Assembly: GCF_900635455.1 (NCBI RefSeq)
Contig: NZ_LR134116.1
Span: 2,418,001 to 2,482,000 of the forward strand
Direction of reading: 5' to 3'
DNA length: 64,000 bases
Source: Yersinia intermedia
Lineage (GTDB): Bacteria; Pseudomonadota; Gammaproteobacteria; Enterobacterales; Enterobacteriaceae
The notes beneath the pieces were generated by a model. It worked only from the letters and a program-made list of their open reading frames with translations. It did not search any database and was not told the origin of the DNA. How positions within the stretch are numbered: the first letter of the stretch is position 1; the number at the start of each line of letters is the position of its first letter. The position numbers were made by a program, and so were the translations under genes. Of the stretch, positions 1 through 12,198 are shown one piece after another.

Positions 1-1113
1 GCAATGCCAATACAAAGAGTGAGCGGTAAAACCACATTTATGACAGCGATAACGGGGTTTGGTCCGAATTTGTTCTCCTACCATGTCCCGCAGCAACAGC
101 AAGCTCTCTTTCGCTCGCCCTTCTTCTGCATCAGCCAGGTGATAATCCATTAACCGATAGAAAACACGCATAGTAGGATGGCGTTGTAGCTGGCGGTTGA
201 TATAGGTTTGTGCCACATCACGGCCTTCATGCTGTTCCAGAATTTCTGCCAGCATTAACTCAGCCGTAGCACCCGTATTATCTTCAACGCAGCGTTTGAG
301 GAAATTTGCCCACGCCTCAGGCTGTTGTAGATGTTGGTAGCAATCGCTCAGCATAGGTAATGCCTCGCTGACCACTTCCTTATCCTGCTCCAGCACACGC
401 TCCAGTGCCTCTACGCCCTTGGCATATTCACCCTTGGCAATATGCACTCGACCTCGCATGATGGATACACGGGCGCACTGTTTGTCCGCTGCCGCCGCTT
501 TCTTCAGCAACCCCATTGCTTTCTCTAAATCATCACTCCCCATTGCTTGCAGTGCCAGTTCGCAATAGAAATGCGCTATCTCCAGCCGCTGATTATCTTT
601 ACCCATTTTGACCAGTTTTTCCGCAACTTCAATCGCGTTGTTCCAATCACTGGTAGCCTGATGAATAACTAATAATTGCTGCAATGCCCCGAGCCGGAAA
701 TCCTGTTCCTCAACCAATTGATTGAACATATCCTCTGCCCGATCATATAAACCCGCCGCCATATAATCACGGCCAAGTTGCTGAATTGCCAGCAGCCGTT
801 GTTCGAAAGTCAGGGAAGCACTTTCCATCAAGGCCTGATGAATGCGGATAGCGCGGTCAACTTCACCACGAGAACGGAACAAATTCCCTAACGTCAGATG
901 CGCTTCAACCGTCGAACTGTCTTCTTTCAACATCTCAAGAAACAGATCAACCGCTTTGTCCTGCTGATTAGAGAGAAGGAAGTTAACCCCTGCCACATAT
1001 TCACGAGACAGACGGTTAGCATCCTGTTGCTTATCCTGCTGAGCGCTTCTACGCCCCATATACCAGCCATAGGCGGCAGCGACGGGCAACAGCAGAAACA
1101 GCATTTCTAACAT
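1..1113 (-). CDS. lapB: LapB (YciM), LPS assembly protein, 3' end beyond window
   Basis: Inner-membrane-anchored, cytoplasm-facing TPR protein that, in E. coli, regulates LPS synthesis by delivering LpxC to FtsH. The frame is open for 371 codons from the ATG at 1113 to base 1, so the gene is cut by the window edge. The N terminus (MLEMLFLLLPVAAAYGW) is one membrane helix; a long helical TPR region follows, and the last visible residues (CHKCGF then HC) are the start of the C-terminal rubredoxin-like Cys4 metal site. Only about 18 residues should be missing. It lies 6 bases downstream of lapA, as in the E. coli lapAB operon. Confidence 0.95.
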   Translation of the reverse strand, partial: MLEMLFLLLPVAAAYGWYMGRRSAQQDKQQDANRLSREYVAGVNFLLSNQQDKAVDLFLEMLKEDSSTVEAHLTLGNLFRSRGEVDRAIRIHQALMESASLTFEQRLLAIQQLGRDYMAAGLYDRAEDMFNQLVEEQDFRLGALQQLLVIHQATSDWNNAIEVAEKLVKMGKDNQRLEIAHFYCELALQAMGSDDLEKAMGLLKKAAAADKQCARVSIMRGRVHIAKGEYAKGVEALERVLEQDKEVVSEALPMLSDCYQHLQQPEAWANFLKRCVEDNTGATAELMLAEILEQHEGRDVAQTYINRQLQRHPTMRVFYRLMDYHLADAEEGRAKESLLLLRDMVGEQIRTKPRYRCHKCGFTAHSLYWHC

Positions 1114-1119
1114 AGAAAA

Positions 1120-1431
1120 TTATTCCTTGCTGACAGCAGGTGTGGAAACAGCCGCACTGGATTCAATAGGCTGCTCTTGCTGTGACTCAAGACGTTTAAT
1201 TTTCCGCTCTGCGCGCCCCAGTAAAATCCGAACCCGCAGATAAAAAAGCCCACAAATAACCCACCCAAGAACCAAACCAGCCGCAAAAAGCGTTGCCAAT
1301 AACGTAGATACCCGATATTCGCCCTGAGCCAATAAATAGTTAAAGGTAACGACTTGATCGTTATTTGCCCCTAACGTGACTGAAATCACGAAAATCACTA
1401 GCACTAACAAAAAAATCAGCAAATATTTCAC
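1120..1431 (-). CDS. lapA: LapA (YciS), inner-membrane LPS assembly protein
   Basis: Small membrane partner of LapB in LPS homeostasis. Two hydrophobic segments (near residues 1-22 and 38-62) are followed by a basic coiled-coil-like stretch (RAERKIKRLESQ) and a polar tail, as in E. coli LapA. I chose the GTG at 1431: it gives the family N terminus VKYLLIFLLVLVIF and has TAGGAA about 6 bases upstream. An in-frame ATG at 1455 would add eight residues not found in the E. coli protein. First gene of the lapAB pair; the 150 bases between it and pgpB hold nothing else I can support. Confidence 0.9.
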   Translation of the reverse strand: MKYLLIFLLVLVIFVISVTLGANNDQVVTFNYLLAQGEYRVSTLLATLFAAGLVLGWVICGLFYLRVRILLGRAERKIKRLESQQEQPIESSAAVSTPAVSKE

Positions 1432-1606
1432 GTTTTTTCCTAAAGGCCGAATCAACCTGATGAATTATGCCAAAAATGTGGCGCCCTTACTTGATAAATT
1501 AGCACTTCCTTGCCCAGCAAAGAAACCCTGCACCAATATAAAGCGCCAATTGAGTACCTAATCGATATTATTTTAAGCGACTGGGCTGAGAATAATAACT
1601 AATCAC

Positions 1607-2374
1607 TTATTTTTCCTCATGCTCACGTTGCTCAATCTCGCGCTGTTCCTGCGGCAAAATCGCTAATGAACCGAACCAACGTTGCACTAAGCTACACACA
1701 ATGGCGACCAATAACCCGCTGATAAGTGTTGCAGCGATCAGATCCCGTGGCCAGTGCATACCGAGTACCAACCGGCTCATCATGACACCTTGCGCCCATA
1801 TCATCAGTAAAAACACCGTCTTATAATGCCGCCGTGGCCACAATATGCCCACCGCTAACAATGCCCAACTGGCAGCAAAAACCGTGTGGCCAGAGGGAAA
1901 AGCAAAGCCAGTTTCAAACTGCCAATGGCGGCTCAACCACACGGGGATAATAGTTTGGTTCTGGAGTTGCTGTTTGACCAACTCACTGCGTTCAGCCCGG
2001 GGAAGTGAATAGAAAAAGCGATTATCAATATGATGCTCTGCTTCCAGCCATACCACAAACGGGCGTGGCTCTTGTACCTGCTCTTTAATCAGCGATTTTA
2101 CACCTTGGCCGACAATAATGACGCCCCCCATCAGGAGCAGCAAGCCAATCGCAGGTTTAATCCGAAACCGTAAGCACCATAAAAACCAGCAACTGAGCAG
2201 CGCACTGGTCAATATTCCCCACGGTGCAGTGACTGTTTCTGTCACCCAGAACACGCTTTTCAACCACACATTATTGCTGCCAGGTTGCCACTGCCAACCG
2301 GAGAGCCAGATAACAAGTGTGGGTAAGAGTAAGATTAGTGTTCCGGCAGTGATTCGTTTCGCTATATTCCACAT
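1607..2374 (-). CDS. pgpB: PgpB, phosphatidylglycerophosphatase B (PAP2 family)
   Basis: Integral membrane lipid phosphatase acting on phosphatidylglycerol phosphate, undecaprenyl pyrophosphate and related lipid phosphates at the periplasmic face. The three PAP2 signatures are visible: a K-x6-RP block (KEQVQEPRP, about residue 97), PSGH (FPSGHTVF, about residue 160) and SR-x5-H-x3-D (SRLVLGMHWPRD, about residue 200). Length 255 residues against 254 in E. coli, with about six membrane helices. It lies upstream of lapAB on the same strand and is divergent from ribA, the same arrangement as in E. coli. Confidence 0.94.
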   Translation of the reverse strand: MWNIAKRITAGTLILLLPTLVIWLSGWQWQPGSNNVWLKSVFWVTETVTAPWGILTSALLSCWFLWCLRFRIKPAIGLLLLMGGVIIVGQGVKSLIKEQVQEPRPFVVWLEAEHHIDNRFFYSLPRAERSELVKQQLQNQTIIPVWLSRHWQFETGFAFPSGHTVFAASWALLAVGILWPRRHYKTVFLLMIWAQGVMMSRLVLGMHWPRDLIAATLISGLLVAIVCSLVQRWFGSLAILPQEQREIEQREHEEK

Positions 2375-2725
2375 CTGGGGGCCCTTGGTTGCACATAATG
2401 TCTATATCGTCTTTTCCATGGTGATAGCACGAATTGTACAACAGCTATAACCACACAGTATAAGTCCCATTAATCATTGATAACATAAACAAAATTTTGT
2501 CATTACCCAAATATGTTCTCGTCAGACATTTTCTCTTTGCTTATCGCTGCATTGTTGAACAGCAGTGAGTCAAAAGTTATGGCAATATAGCTAATAATGA
2601 TCGCAGAGAAACTTTTTATTTAACCTAATCCCTAAGATGAAGGGATATAACGGGTTAAAGCGGGTATCCACATCAGGATGCGCGATAACATCCTTAAGGT
2701 CTGAAGTTATAATATGAACAGTAAG
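2375..2725. other. Divergent pgpB/ribA intergenic region
   Basis: About 350 bases carrying the promoters of pgpB (leftward) and ribA (rightward). I see no open frame worth calling. A small hairpin, GGATG...CATCC (about 2676-2693), lies just before ribA; it has no T-run and I do not assign it a role. I did not recognise an FMN riboswitch here. Confidence 0.5.
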
Positions 2726-3316
2726 ATGCAGCTTAAACGTGTAGCAGAAGCCAAGTTACCGACGCCTTGGGGTGATTTTTTGATGGTCGGTTTCGAAGAA
2801 TTAGCCTCTGGCCATGACCATCTGGCCTTAATATTTGGTGATATCAGTGGTGATAAACCGGTGCTATCCCGTGTTCATTCTGAGTGCCTAACGGGCGATG
2901 CTTTGTTTAGCTTGCGTTGTGACTGTGGTTTTCAGTTAGAAGCCGCTTTGGCACACATTGCCGAAGAGGGGCGCGGTGTGCTGATTTATCATCGTCAGGA
3001 AGGCCGTAATATTGGCCTATTGAATAAGATTCGCGCTTACGCTTTGCAGGATCTGGGCGCGGATACAGTTGAAGCTAATCATCAACTCGGATTTGCCGCC
3101 GATGAACGTGACTTCACCTTATGTTCTGATATATATAAATTACTGGGTGTCAAAGCCGTACGTTTGCTGACCAATAACCCGAAGAAGGTTGAGATTCTCT
3201 CCGAAGCGGGGATCAATATTGTTGAACGGGTGCCATTGATTGTCGGGCAGAACCCCAAGAACGAACAATACATGGCGACCAAAGCAGCCAAAATGGGCCA
3301 TCTGTTAACCAAATAA
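2726..3316 (+). CDS. ribA: RibA, GTP cyclohydrolase II
   Basis: First committed step of riboflavin synthesis: opens the GTP imidazole ring to give a diaminopyrimidine 5'-phosphate, formate and pyrophosphate. The zinc-binding cysteines lie in [20 protein letters not shown] (about residues 51-70), followed by [11 protein letters not shown] with the catalytic-region arginine and tyrosine. The chosen ATG gives a 196-residue product starting [11 protein letters not shown], identical to the E. coli N terminus. An in-frame ATG 12 bases upstream at 2714 is possible and neither start has a strong ribosome-binding site. Convergent with acnA. Confidence 0.95.
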   Translation: MQLKRVAEAKLPTPWGDFLMVGFEELASGHDHLALIFGDISGDKPVLSRVHSECLTGDALFSLRCDCGFQLEAALAHIAEEGRGVLIYHRQEGRNIGLLNKIRAYALQDLGADTVEANHQLGFAADERDFTLCSDIYKLLGVKAVRLLTNNPKKVEILSEAGINIVERVPLIVGQNPKNEQYMATKAAKMGHLLTK

Positions 3317-3341
3317 CTGGCCGCGTTCAAAGACAAATAAA

Positions 3342-3367
3342 GGGTGGTTTCTCAGCCACCCTTTTTA
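3342..3367. terminator. Shared terminator between ribA and acnA
   Basis: GGGTGG, a short loop, then CCACCC followed by TTTTTATT. On the other strand the stem is followed by TTTATT, so it may serve both convergent genes. Confidence 0.75.
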
Positions 3368-3419
3368 TTGAACAAACACCGCAGTGACAGTGTCACGAAT
3401 AACTGCCGTATTTTACTGC

Positions 3420-6092
3420 CTACAGCATTTTGCGGATCACATAATGCAAAATGCCGCCATTTTCAAAATAAACCAATTCATTACCTGTATCTATACGACA
3501 GTGGGTATCTACCGTTTGTTGCCGCCCGTCAGCGTAGGTTATCGTCACTGCGACCTTTTGCCCCGGAGACAGCGTTTGTAACCCACTCACGCTAATGGAC
3601 TCATCACCCGTCAGCCCCAAGGTTTTGCGATTAACCCCTGCTGGGAACTCAAGTGGCAAAATACCCATGCCAATCAGATTGGAGCGGTGAATACGCTCAA
3701 ATGACTCAGCAATCACTACCCGCACACCCAATAATCTCGGCCCTTTAGCTGCCCAGTCACGGCTAGAGCCTGAACCATATTCCTTACCGGCAATCACCGC
3801 CAATGGCACATTTTCCTGCTGGTAGCGCATAGCGGCATCATAGATAGCCATCTCATTTTGTGACGGAATATGACGAGTGACGCCCCCCTCAACCCCCGGT
3901 ACCATTTCATTACGGATACGAATATTGGCAAAAGTCCCACGCATCATCACTTCATGGTTACCGCGGCGGGAACCGTAGGAGTTAAATTCTTTAATTTCGA
4001 CCCCACGATCACGCAGATAACGGCCCGCTGGGCTATCGAGCTTGATATTACCGGCGGGAGAAATATGGTCTGTGGTGACGGAATCGGCCAAGATAGCCAA
4101 AATACGTGCATTGTGGATATCCTCAACCGGATCAGGCAACGCTTTCATATCACTAAAGAAAGGGGGCAACCGGATGTAAGTAGAATCACTCTGCCAATCA
4201 TAAGTCGGCGTGCTATCGACCTGAATTGACTGCCACTCCTCATCACCATCAAATACAGCAGCATATTCCTTACGGAACATCTCCGTTTTAACCTCTTCCA
4301 CCGCTTTGGCTATTTCAAACCCGCTAGGCCAAATATCCTTCAAATAAACCGGCTTGCCTTCTGGGTCGTTACCAAGCGCCTCTTGGGCTAAATTGATGTT
4401 CAAATTACCGGCCAGGGCATAAGCCACTACCAGCGGCGGCGAAGCCAGCCAGTTGGTTTTGACTAAAGGATGAATGCGCCCTTCGAAGTTTCGGTTACCG
4501 GACAGCACCGCACCGACGGTTAAATCCCCACTTTTGATGGCTTTTTCTATTGGCTCTGGCAATGGGCCAGAGTTACCAATACAGGTAGTACAACCATAGC
4601 CCACCAGATTAAAACCCAGATTATCCAGGTAAGGGGTTAATCCGGCGGCGTTGAGATATTCAGTCACCACTTTAGAGCCTGGTGCTAGTGAGGTTTTCAC
4701 CCATGGTTTGGTTTTTAGTCCCTTCTCTGCCGCTTTTTTAGCTAACAGACCGGCTGCCATCAGTACGCTGGGATTCGAAGTATTAGTGCATGAGGTGATC
4801 GCGGCAATCACCACCGCACCAGATACCAACTCGTGCGTTGTCCCTTCCAGTGTGAAGCTAACATGGTCAACTTTATCTTTTTTGCTATTGATTTCCAGTT
4901 CTTCAAACGCTTTAAAGGCTAAGGGCACTTTGGGTAAAGCGACCCGGTCTTGTGGCCGCTTCGGCCCAGCCATACTCGCTTCTACTGTGCTTAAATCCAA
5001 TGCGAGCTGGCTGGTGAATATTGGCTCGTCACCAGGATGACGCCACAACCCCTGTGCTTTACTGTAGCCCTCAACCAAGGCTATCTGTTCATCACTGCGG
5101 CCACTTAAGCGCATATACCCCAGCGTCACGTCATCCACCGGGAAGAAACCACAGGTAGCACCAAACTCAGGCGACATATTGGCTATAGTCGCGCGATCTG
5201 CCAGTGGTAAATCAGCCAGACCATCACCATAAAACTCAACGAATTTGCCGACTACCCCGTGTTTTCGCAGCATTTGCGTTACGGTAAGCACCAAGTCCGT
5301 GGCAGTGATCCCTTCACGCATCTTACCTGTCATTTTGAAGCCGACCACATCGGGAATCAGCATTGAGACAGGTTGGCCCAGCATTGCGGCTTCCGCTTCA
5401 ATCCCACCGACGCCCCAACCGAGTATCCCCAAGCCATTGATCATGGTGGTGTGGGAATCGGTACCCACTAACGTATCGGGGTAAGCAACCGCCCGCCCAT
5501 CCTGCTGTTCATGCCAAACCGTCTGCCCCAAATACTCAAGGTTAACCTGATGGCAGATCCCGGTACCCGGCGGTACCACACGGAAACGGCTAAAGGCTTT
5601 CTGCCCCCAACGCAGGAAGATATAGCGCTCGTGGTTACGTTCCATTTCGAGCCGGACGTTCTCGCCAAAAGCGGCTTTATCACCAAACTCGTCAACAGTG
5701 ACGGAATGGTCAATAACCAAATCTACCGGTGACAATGGGTTAACCTGCGCCACATTGCCCCCCAGCCGTTTGACTGCTTCACGCATCGCAGCCAAATCGA
5801 CTACCGCCGGTACGCCGGTGAAATCCTGCATTAATACCCGCGCGGGCCGGTAAGCAATTTCCCGGCTGGCATGCCCGGTTAGCTGCCAATCAATAATGGC
5901 TTTTAAATCATCCTCTTGAACCTGTTCGCCATCCAGATGACGCAGTAGATTCTCCAGTAACACTTTCAGTGATTTCGGCAGTCGGTCAATATCCCCCAGC
6001 ACTGCCGCCAATTGCGGCAGGCTGTAGTAGTGATATTCGTGATTAAGAGCGACCAACTTGGCCATACTCGTTTTTCGCAGATCCAACGACAT
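3420..6092 (-). CDS. acnA: AcnA, aconitate hydratase A
   Basis: Converts citrate to isocitrate in the TCA cycle; the A isozyme in E. coli is the stress- and stationary-phase form. The [4Fe-4S] ligands are visible as SCTNTSNPS (about residue 435) and [11 protein letters not shown] (about residue 500). The C-terminal swivel domain carries the [13 protein letters not shown] block. Length 890 residues, matching the E. coli protein. The start follows GGAGG six bases away. In E. coli acnA is separated from cysB only by tiny genes (yciX, ymiA); here that interval holds an AT-rich orphan gene. Confidence 0.97.
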   Translation of the reverse strand: MSLDLRKTSMAKLVALNHEYHYYSLPQLAAVLGDIDRLPKSLKVLLENLLRHLDGEQVQEDDLKAIIDWQLTGHASREIAYRPARVLMQDFTGVPAVVDLAAMREAVKRLGGNVAQVNPLSPVDLVIDHSVTVDEFGDKAAFGENVRLEMERNHERYIFLRWGQKAFSRFRVVPPGTGICHQVNLEYLGQTVWHEQQDGRAVAYPDTLVGTDSHTTMINGLGILGWGVGGIEAEAAMLGQPVSMLIPDVVGFKMTGKMREGITATDLVLTVTQMLRKHGVVGKFVEFYGDGLADLPLADRATIANMSPEFGATCGFFPVDDVTLGYMRLSGRSDEQIALVEGYSKAQGLWRHPGDEPIFTSQLALDLSTVEASMAGPKRPQDRVALPKVPLAFKAFEELEINSKKDKVDHVSFTLEGTTHELVSGAVVIAAITSCTNTSNPSVLMAAGLLAKKAAEKGLKTKPWVKTSLAPGSKVVTEYLNAAGLTPYLDNLGFNLVGYGCTTCIGNSGPLPEPIEKAIKSGDLTVGAVLSGNRNFEGRIHPLVKTNWLASPPLVVAYALAGNLNINLAQEALGNDPEGKPVYLKDIWPSGFEIAKAVEEVKTEMFRKEYAAVFDGDEEWQSIQVDSTPTYDWQSDSTYIRLPPFFSDMKALPDPVEDIHNARILAILADSVTTDHISPAGNIKLDSPAGRYLRDRGVEIKEFNSYGSRRGNHEVMMRGTFANIRIRNEMVPGVEGGVTRHIPSQNEMAIYDAAMRYQQENVPLAVIAGKEYGSGSSRDWAAKGPRLLGVRVVIAESFERIHRSNLIGMGILPLEFPAGVNRKTLGLTGDESISVSGLQTLSPGQKVAVTITYADGRQQTVDTHCRIDTGNELVYFENGGILHYVIRKML

Positions 6093-6291
6093 AGCGCCTC
6101 CATTGTTTCTTATAAGTGCTCTAAAACAGCATTCATCCCAACAAGGCTATTCCCTTGTAATTATGAGGTCTGAATTAAATATAACACAAAGAAACATTAA
6201 CATTTTGGCAACAATGGCGATTACTGGCAGCGATAGGTGTAAACGATGGTGATGGCCAATTTGTGTCAATTACTCAGATTTACATTATCTA

Positions 6292-7266
6292 TCAAATAGC
6301 ATCGTCCCATTCAAAATCATCTTTTGATCGATGCTCAAATTCATCATTTATCTCTGCAAAATCTTGAGTGAATTTAACTGAATCACTTTCTAGTTGTTTA
6401 AGAGCTTTCTCATCATTCTCTATCTCATTTTTAAGATCATCAGAAAAGTTTGTTATCATTTGTTCAATTTTATTATCACTACACTCATCTAATTCATTGT
6501 CTATATAATGAGTTATTTCATCAAACTCATGAGAAATTTTTTCAAAAAATTCATGGCGACCATTTTCATACTTTCCATTCGTTCTACTTTCTATTACGGA
6601 ATCAGCACTATTATCCTGATTGATATTTCCTTTAGAAAAATTCACCTCAATATTATTTTCCATATCGGCAACAAATTGAGCACGTTCAAGCACAGAACCA
6701 TTCAAATGAAATAAATTCATTAACCAATCTAAAAATACCTTTATTACAGTTCTGGAGTCCAGAGTCTCTTCTAACACCGGAGGGCATTGAGGGGAAAAAT
6801 CGATAGAAATGAAATATTTTTCATGACTTAATTTACAATCTTTATCAAACAGAAACTCACCCGTCAATTTAAAAAGATTACAGTTATTTTCACTGTGGAC
6901 TACCCCATAATGCATCTTCACACCAGATTGGCCATTATCCTCAAAGCAGAAAGTTGCGTTATAACCAGGCGGCAGACCACATTTCAGTGCGTTATCGAAA
7001 CCTATCATCCTTTCTGCCAATGAGGTTTCAGCCAAAGAACTCAGTAAATTGTACAGGTTCGTGTCTTGATAATTTGCAGATGGATTAACCCACCCATGTT
7101 TACATAACTCATCTAATACTTTATTAATTCCATTCTTTTTTTCTAAAATAAACTGTTCTTCACCCATTTTCATATTAAAAATTTCATTTCCGGTATAGAC
7201 ATCATCATGGAATGAAAACATATTAGTTAATCTATCACTTAATAACGGACAAGATATTGAAGACAT
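6292..7266 (-). CDS. AT-rich orphan protein of unknown function, about 324 residues
   Basis: I do not recognise this protein. The ATG at 7266 has AGGGGA five bases upstream and is preferred over an in-frame ATG at 7284. The first half looks globular, with scattered cysteines and aromatic residues and a CGLPPGYNATFCFEDNGQSG block. The second half is rich in Asp, Glu, Asn and Lys, with likely coiled-coil helices, and ends in the acidic DDFEWDDAI. There is no signal peptide or membrane helix. Base composition is clearly more AT-rich than acnA and cysB on either side, and it replaces the small yciX/ymiA genes found here in E. coli, so recent acquisition is likely. A secreted effector is one conceivable role, but nothing in the sequence proves it. 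Confidence 0.7.
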   Translation of the reverse strand: MSSISCPLLSDRLTNMFSFHDDVYTGNEIFNMKMGEEQFILEKKNGINKVLDELCKHGWVNPSANYQDTNLYNLLSSLAETSLAERMIGFDNALKCGLPPGYNATFCFEDNGQSGVKMHYGVVHSENNCNLFKLTGEFLFDKDCKLSHEKYFISIDFSPQCPPVLEETLDSRTVIKVFLDWLMNLFHLNGSVLERAQFVADMENNIEVNFSKGNINQDNSADSVIESRTNGKYENGRHEFFEKISHEFDEITHYIDNELDECSDNKIEQMITNFSDDLKNEIENDEKALKQLESDSVKFTQDFAEINDEFEHRSKDDFEWDDAI

Positions 7267-7374
7267 ATATTCCCCTGAAAGCACCTATAAAAATAACACC
7301 ATTATTTTCATAAACAAATTAACAGGAGAGGTGACTATTGGCTTTTGAATTTTTACTTATTAGTTCTGTTATGG

Positions 7375-7404
7375 AAAAGCCATCACTAAAAAGAGATGGC
7401 TTTT
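7375..7404. terminator. Terminator downstream of cysB
   Basis: Ten-base-pair stem AAAAGCCATC / GATGGCTTTT with a ten-base loop, lying 14 bases past the cysB stop. On the minus strand it ends in TTTT; on the plus strand it is followed by ATTTCTTT. Confidence 0.7.
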
Positions 7405-7417
7405 ATTTCTTTATAAA

Positions 7418-8724
<1,307 letters not shown>

Positions 8725-8757
8725 TAAAAAAACCAGCCATTGAGGCTGGTTCTTTTA
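8725..8757 (-). terminator. topA terminator
   Basis: Read leftward, stem AACCAGCC / GGCTGGTT with a five-base loop is followed by TTTTTATT, a typical intrinsic terminator 55 bases past the topA stop. Confidence 0.85.
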
Positions 8758-8811
8758 TTGTACCGGAGTGCCACACTATAGGCTTAAGTGTGCTCAGATC
8801 GGTTCAGACGC

Positions 8812-11427
8812 TTATTTCTTCGCTTCAACCCACTTGCCATCAATATAGAAAGCAGACCAACCTGTGGCTTTGCCATCTTTCTCTGATGAAACATACTGCT
8901 GTTTAGTTTTACGACTAAAACGCACCATGGTTGTATTACCCTCATTGTCCGCCACAGGCGCATCAGCCAGATAACGTAATTTTTCAGGTAAGCGATCTTT
9001 GAAGCGAACCAACTCTTCGACTAACGGCGCACGGGTTTCACGCGACTTAGGGAAGGTGTTCGCAGCCAGGAACACGCCAGCGGCACCATCTCGCAACACG
9101 AAATAGGCATCTGACTTCTCACAAGGCAGTTCTGGCAACGGTACTGGATCTTCTTTAGGTGGTGCGACTTCGCCACTGCGCAAGATTTTACGGGTATTTT
9201 TACACTCATCATTGGTGCAGCCCATGTACTTACCAAAACGCCCCATTTTCAGATGCATTTCAGAACCACATTTCTCGCACTCAACAATCGGGCCTTCATA
9301 CCCTTTGATACGGAACTCGCCCTCTTCTATCTCATAACCATCACACGCCGGGTTATTACCGCAAACATGCAATTTACGTTGGTTATCGATCAGATAGCTA
9401 TCCATTGCCGTACCACATTTCTGGCAGCGGCGGCGGGCGCGTAATGCGTTAGTTTCCGCATCATCACCCTCAAGGATATTGAGAATTTCAGCTTCGGGTA
9501 CCAGATTAATCGTGGTTTTGCAGCGCTCTTTAGGTGGCAATGCATAACCAGAACACCCAAGGAATACACCGGTGCTGGCAGTACGAATCCCCATCTGACG
9601 CCCACACGTTGGGCAATCAATGCTGGTCATCACCATTTGATTCGGGCGCATGCCGCCCTCTTCAGGGTCTTTCTCTGCTTTTTCAAGCTGCTCGCTGAAT
9701 TCAGCAAAGAAGCCATCCAGAACGGCTTTCCACTCGGCCTGATTGTTGGCAACCTGATCCAGGCCACTTTCCATGCGAGCGGTAAAATCGTAATTCATCA
9801 ACTCGCGGAAGTTTTCTTCTAACCGGTCAGTAACGATTTCGCCCATTTTCTCAGCATAGAAACGGCGGTTTTCTACCCGCACATAACCACGATCCTGAAT
9901 GGTCGAAATAATTGATGCATAAGTGGATGGACGGCCAATGCCCCGTTTTTCCAACTCTTTTACCAGCGATGCTTCGCTGTAACGCGCCGGCGGCTTGGTG
10001 AAGTGTTGGCTTGGGATCAGTTTTTGTAAATCCAGATCACTGCCCACTTCAATTACCGGTAAAGTGCGGTCTTCATCGCCTTTACGTAGCGCTGGCATCA
10101 CCTTGGTCCAACCATCGAAGCGCAAAGTACGCCCTTTAGCCCGCAGTTGGAAATCCCCAGCCTGAACGGTCAACGTGGTGGAGTCATACTTAGCTGGTGT
10201 CATCTGGCAAGCCACAAACTGACGCCAAATCAGTTGGTACAACTTCTGGGCGTCGGCTTCCATATCTTTTAGCTGCTCAGCAATCACATTCACATCTGAG
10301 GGGCGAATAGCTTCATGCGCTTCCTGCGAATTTTCTTTGCTGCTGTACTGATTAGGCGCGGATGGCAGATACTTAGCACCGAAATTATCGCCAATATAAT
10401 CACGCACCATAGTCAGCGCATCCTGACTTAAATTGGTGGAGTCAGTACGCATATAGGTGATATGACCTGCTTCATACAAGCGCTGCGCCATCATCATGGT
10501 TTTTTTCACACCAAAACTCAGGCGGGTACTGGCAGCCTGTTGCAAGGTGGAAGTAATAAACGGCGCGCCAGGCTTGCTACTGGTCGGTTTATCTTCACGA
10601 TCCAGCACGTTATAGCGCGCATTTTCCAGTAATTTCAGTGCAGCATGCGTCTGCTCGCGATTTACCGGTTTAAACGGCTTATCATGGGCATGGGTGACTT
10701 CCATTTGAATCGGAACGTCACCTTTCGCCAGCAAGTCAGCATGCAGCTCCCAATACTCTTCTGGAACGAATGCTTTGATATCCCGTTCACGCTCAACAAC
10801 TAAGCGCACCGCCACTGATTGCACTCGACCGGCAGACAAGCCACGAGCAATCTTTTTCCATAGCAGCGGGGAAACCATATAACCAACAACCCGGTCCATA
10901 AAGCGACGAGCTTGCTGGGCATTCACCCGGTTGATATTCAATTCACCCGGTTGATTAAACGCTTGCTGAATGGCGTTTTTGGTAATTTCGTTGAATACCA
11001 CGCGGCTAAAGCGCTTATCGTCACCACCAATCACTTCCCGCAAATGCCAGGCAATTGCCTCTCCTTCGCGGTCAAGGTCGGTTGCGAGATAGATGTGGTC
11101 AGCGTTTTCGGCTAATGCTTTCAGCTCGGCAACCACTTTTTCTTTGCCGGGCAAAATTTCGTACTGCGCTTTCCAGCCATGATAAGGGTCGACGCCCATA
11201 CGGTTCACTAACGCAACCTTTTCGTCTTTCTTTACTTTGGTCTTGGGCTTGTCGGTTTTCTTGGCTTTATCTTCAGTTGAGTTAGCGCTCTTCTTACTGG
11301 CTGATCCACTGGTCGGCAAATCACGAATGTGACCGACACTGGACTTAACCACGTAGTTATTCCCTAAGTATTTATTAATAGTTTTGGCTTTTGCCGGGGA
11401 CTCAACTATTACGAGGGCTTTACCCAT
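8812..11427 (-). CDS. topA: TopA, DNA topoisomerase I
   Basis: Type IA topoisomerase that relaxes negative supercoils. The TOPRIM domain is visible in [17 protein letters not shown] (residues 6-22) and [13 protein letters not shown] (about residue 117). The active-site tyrosine is in [13 protein letters not shown] (about residue 325). Three C-terminal zinc ribbons follow: CPTCGRQMG...[20 protein letters not shown]...C...C, and CEKCGSEM...CTNDEC. A Lys/Ser-rich insert interrupts the TOPRIM region at residues 40-68, as in the family. Length 871 residues against 865 in E. coli. Followed by its own terminator before cysB. Confidence 0.97.
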   Translation of the reverse strand: MGKALVIVESPAKAKTINKYLGNNYVVKSSVGHIRDLPTSGSASKKSANSTEDKAKKTDKPKTKVKKDEKVALVNRMGVDPYHGWKAQYEILPGKEKVVAELKALAENADHIYLATDLDREGEAIAWHLREVIGGDDKRFSRVVFNEITKNAIQQAFNQPGELNINRVNAQQARRFMDRVVGYMVSPLLWKKIARGLSAGRVQSVAVRLVVERERDIKAFVPEEYWELHADLLAKGDVPIQMEVTHAHDKPFKPVNREQTHAALKLLENARYNVLDREDKPTSSKPGAPFITSTLQQAASTRLSFGVKKTMMMAQRLYEAGHITYMRTDSTNLSQDALTMVRDYIGDNFGAKYLPSAPNQYSSKENSQEAHEAIRPSDVNVIAEQLKDMEADAQKLYQLIWRQFVACQMTPAKYDSTTLTVQAGDFQLRAKGRTLRFDGWTKVMPALRKGDEDRTLPVIEVGSDLDLQKLIPSQHFTKPPARYSEASLVKELEKRGIGRPSTYASIISTIQDRGYVRVENRRFYAEKMGEIVTDRLEENFRELMNYDFTARMESGLDQVANNQAEWKAVLDGFFAEFSEQLEKAEKDPEEGGMRPNQMVMTSIDCPTCGRQMGIRTASTGVFLGCSGYALPPKERCKTTINLVPEAEILNILEGDDAETNALRARRRCQKCGTAMDSYLIDNQRKLHVCGNNPACDGYEIEEGEFRIKGYEGPIVECEKCGSEMHLKMGRFGKYMGCTNDECKNTRKILRSGEVAPPKEDPVPLPELPCEKSDAYFVLRDGAAGVFLAANTFPKSRETRAPLVEELVRFKDRLPEKLRYLADAPVADNEGNTTMVRFSRKTKQQYVSSEKDGKATGWSAFYIDGKWVEAKK

Positions 11428-11847
11428 AATGACCTTTACCTAAATTATTTCTTCTAAAAGAAGGTTTTTATCTTGCCGTACCGCGGCATTCTGAATCTCT
11501 TTTTTATATTGCGGTACTTTCTCAGGAGATCAACCTGTTTTTTTGATCGGGGCCATAAATGTGCCTGCCGAGTCTTACCTGACGATCCCTCAAAATTTTT
11601 GCCTGCGCCCAGAGCTACTGCAGTGAATTCTGCCTCATGGCGTCAACAAAACCTTCCACCTAATAGTATAAAATCCCACACTGTACCTGATAAAAAGCAC
11701 TACGCAACCTAATTAGCGAGGAATATGAATTTATCCAATCGCGGCTGCAAAGCAGCCAGAGGCTCGAATAAACCTTAGCCGGTTTGCGGACAAATGCTAA
11801 CCCGCAGTACAATAGTGAGATAAATTACACTGTAGTGAGGAGATATC
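11428..11847. other. topA/yciN divergent intergenic region
   Basis: About 420 bases that should hold the promoters of topA (in E. coli there are several, responding to supercoiling, sigma32 and Fis) and of yciN. I see no gene. A small GCTGC-AAA-GCAGC hairpin lies near 11748. Confidence 0.45.
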
Positions 11848-12099
11848 ATGTTCGGCAACACAACACCGATTGAGCGTAATAAATTATTGGCAGAGGCTAA
11901 TGAGATTATTCGTCAACATGAAGATTATCTGCATGGCATGCAGGCAACTGAGGTTGAGCAAAAAGGGCCGGTATTAGTATTTCGCGGCGAGTTTTTCCTG
12001 GATGCGGACGGTTTACCGACAGCGAAAACAACCGCAGTATTTAATATGTTTAAACATTTGGCCCACGTTTTGTCAGCTAAATATCATTTAATTGATTAA
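11848..12099 (+). CDS. yciN: YciN, small conserved protein (DUF2498)
   Basis: Soluble 83-residue protein of unknown function. It matches E. coli YciN in length and in the C-terminal block [20 protein letters not shown]. The start follows GAGGAG at good distance (gtgaggagatatcATG). It is divergent from topA and convergent with sohB, the same neighbourhood as in E. coli. No membrane segment or known catalytic motif is visible. Confidence 0.9.
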   Translation: MFGNTTPIERNKLLAEANEIIRQHEDYLHGMQATEVEQKGPVLVFRGEFFLDADGLPTAKTTAVFNMFKHLAHVLSAKYHLID

Positions 12100-12142
12100 T
12101 CGCCGGTGACTTTTCTCGTTACTGTGTGGCCCGTTGAGCCAC

Positions 12143-12174
12143 AAAAAACAGGGGGCTAAGCCCCCTGCCTTTCT
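12143..12174. terminator. Bidirectional terminator between yciN and sohB
   Basis: Near-perfect stem CAGGGGGC-TAA-GCCCCCTG, with TTTCTT on the right and, read leftward, TTTTTTGT. It lies between two convergent genes. Confidence 0.85.
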
Positions 12175-12198
12175 TCACTAAAAACCCAAAGTTTCAGA

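Noticed and set aside
2641..2713. FMN riboswitch upstream of ribA
   Set aside because: The RFN element conserved blocks are not visible, and in enterobacteria that riboswitch controls ribB rather than ribA.
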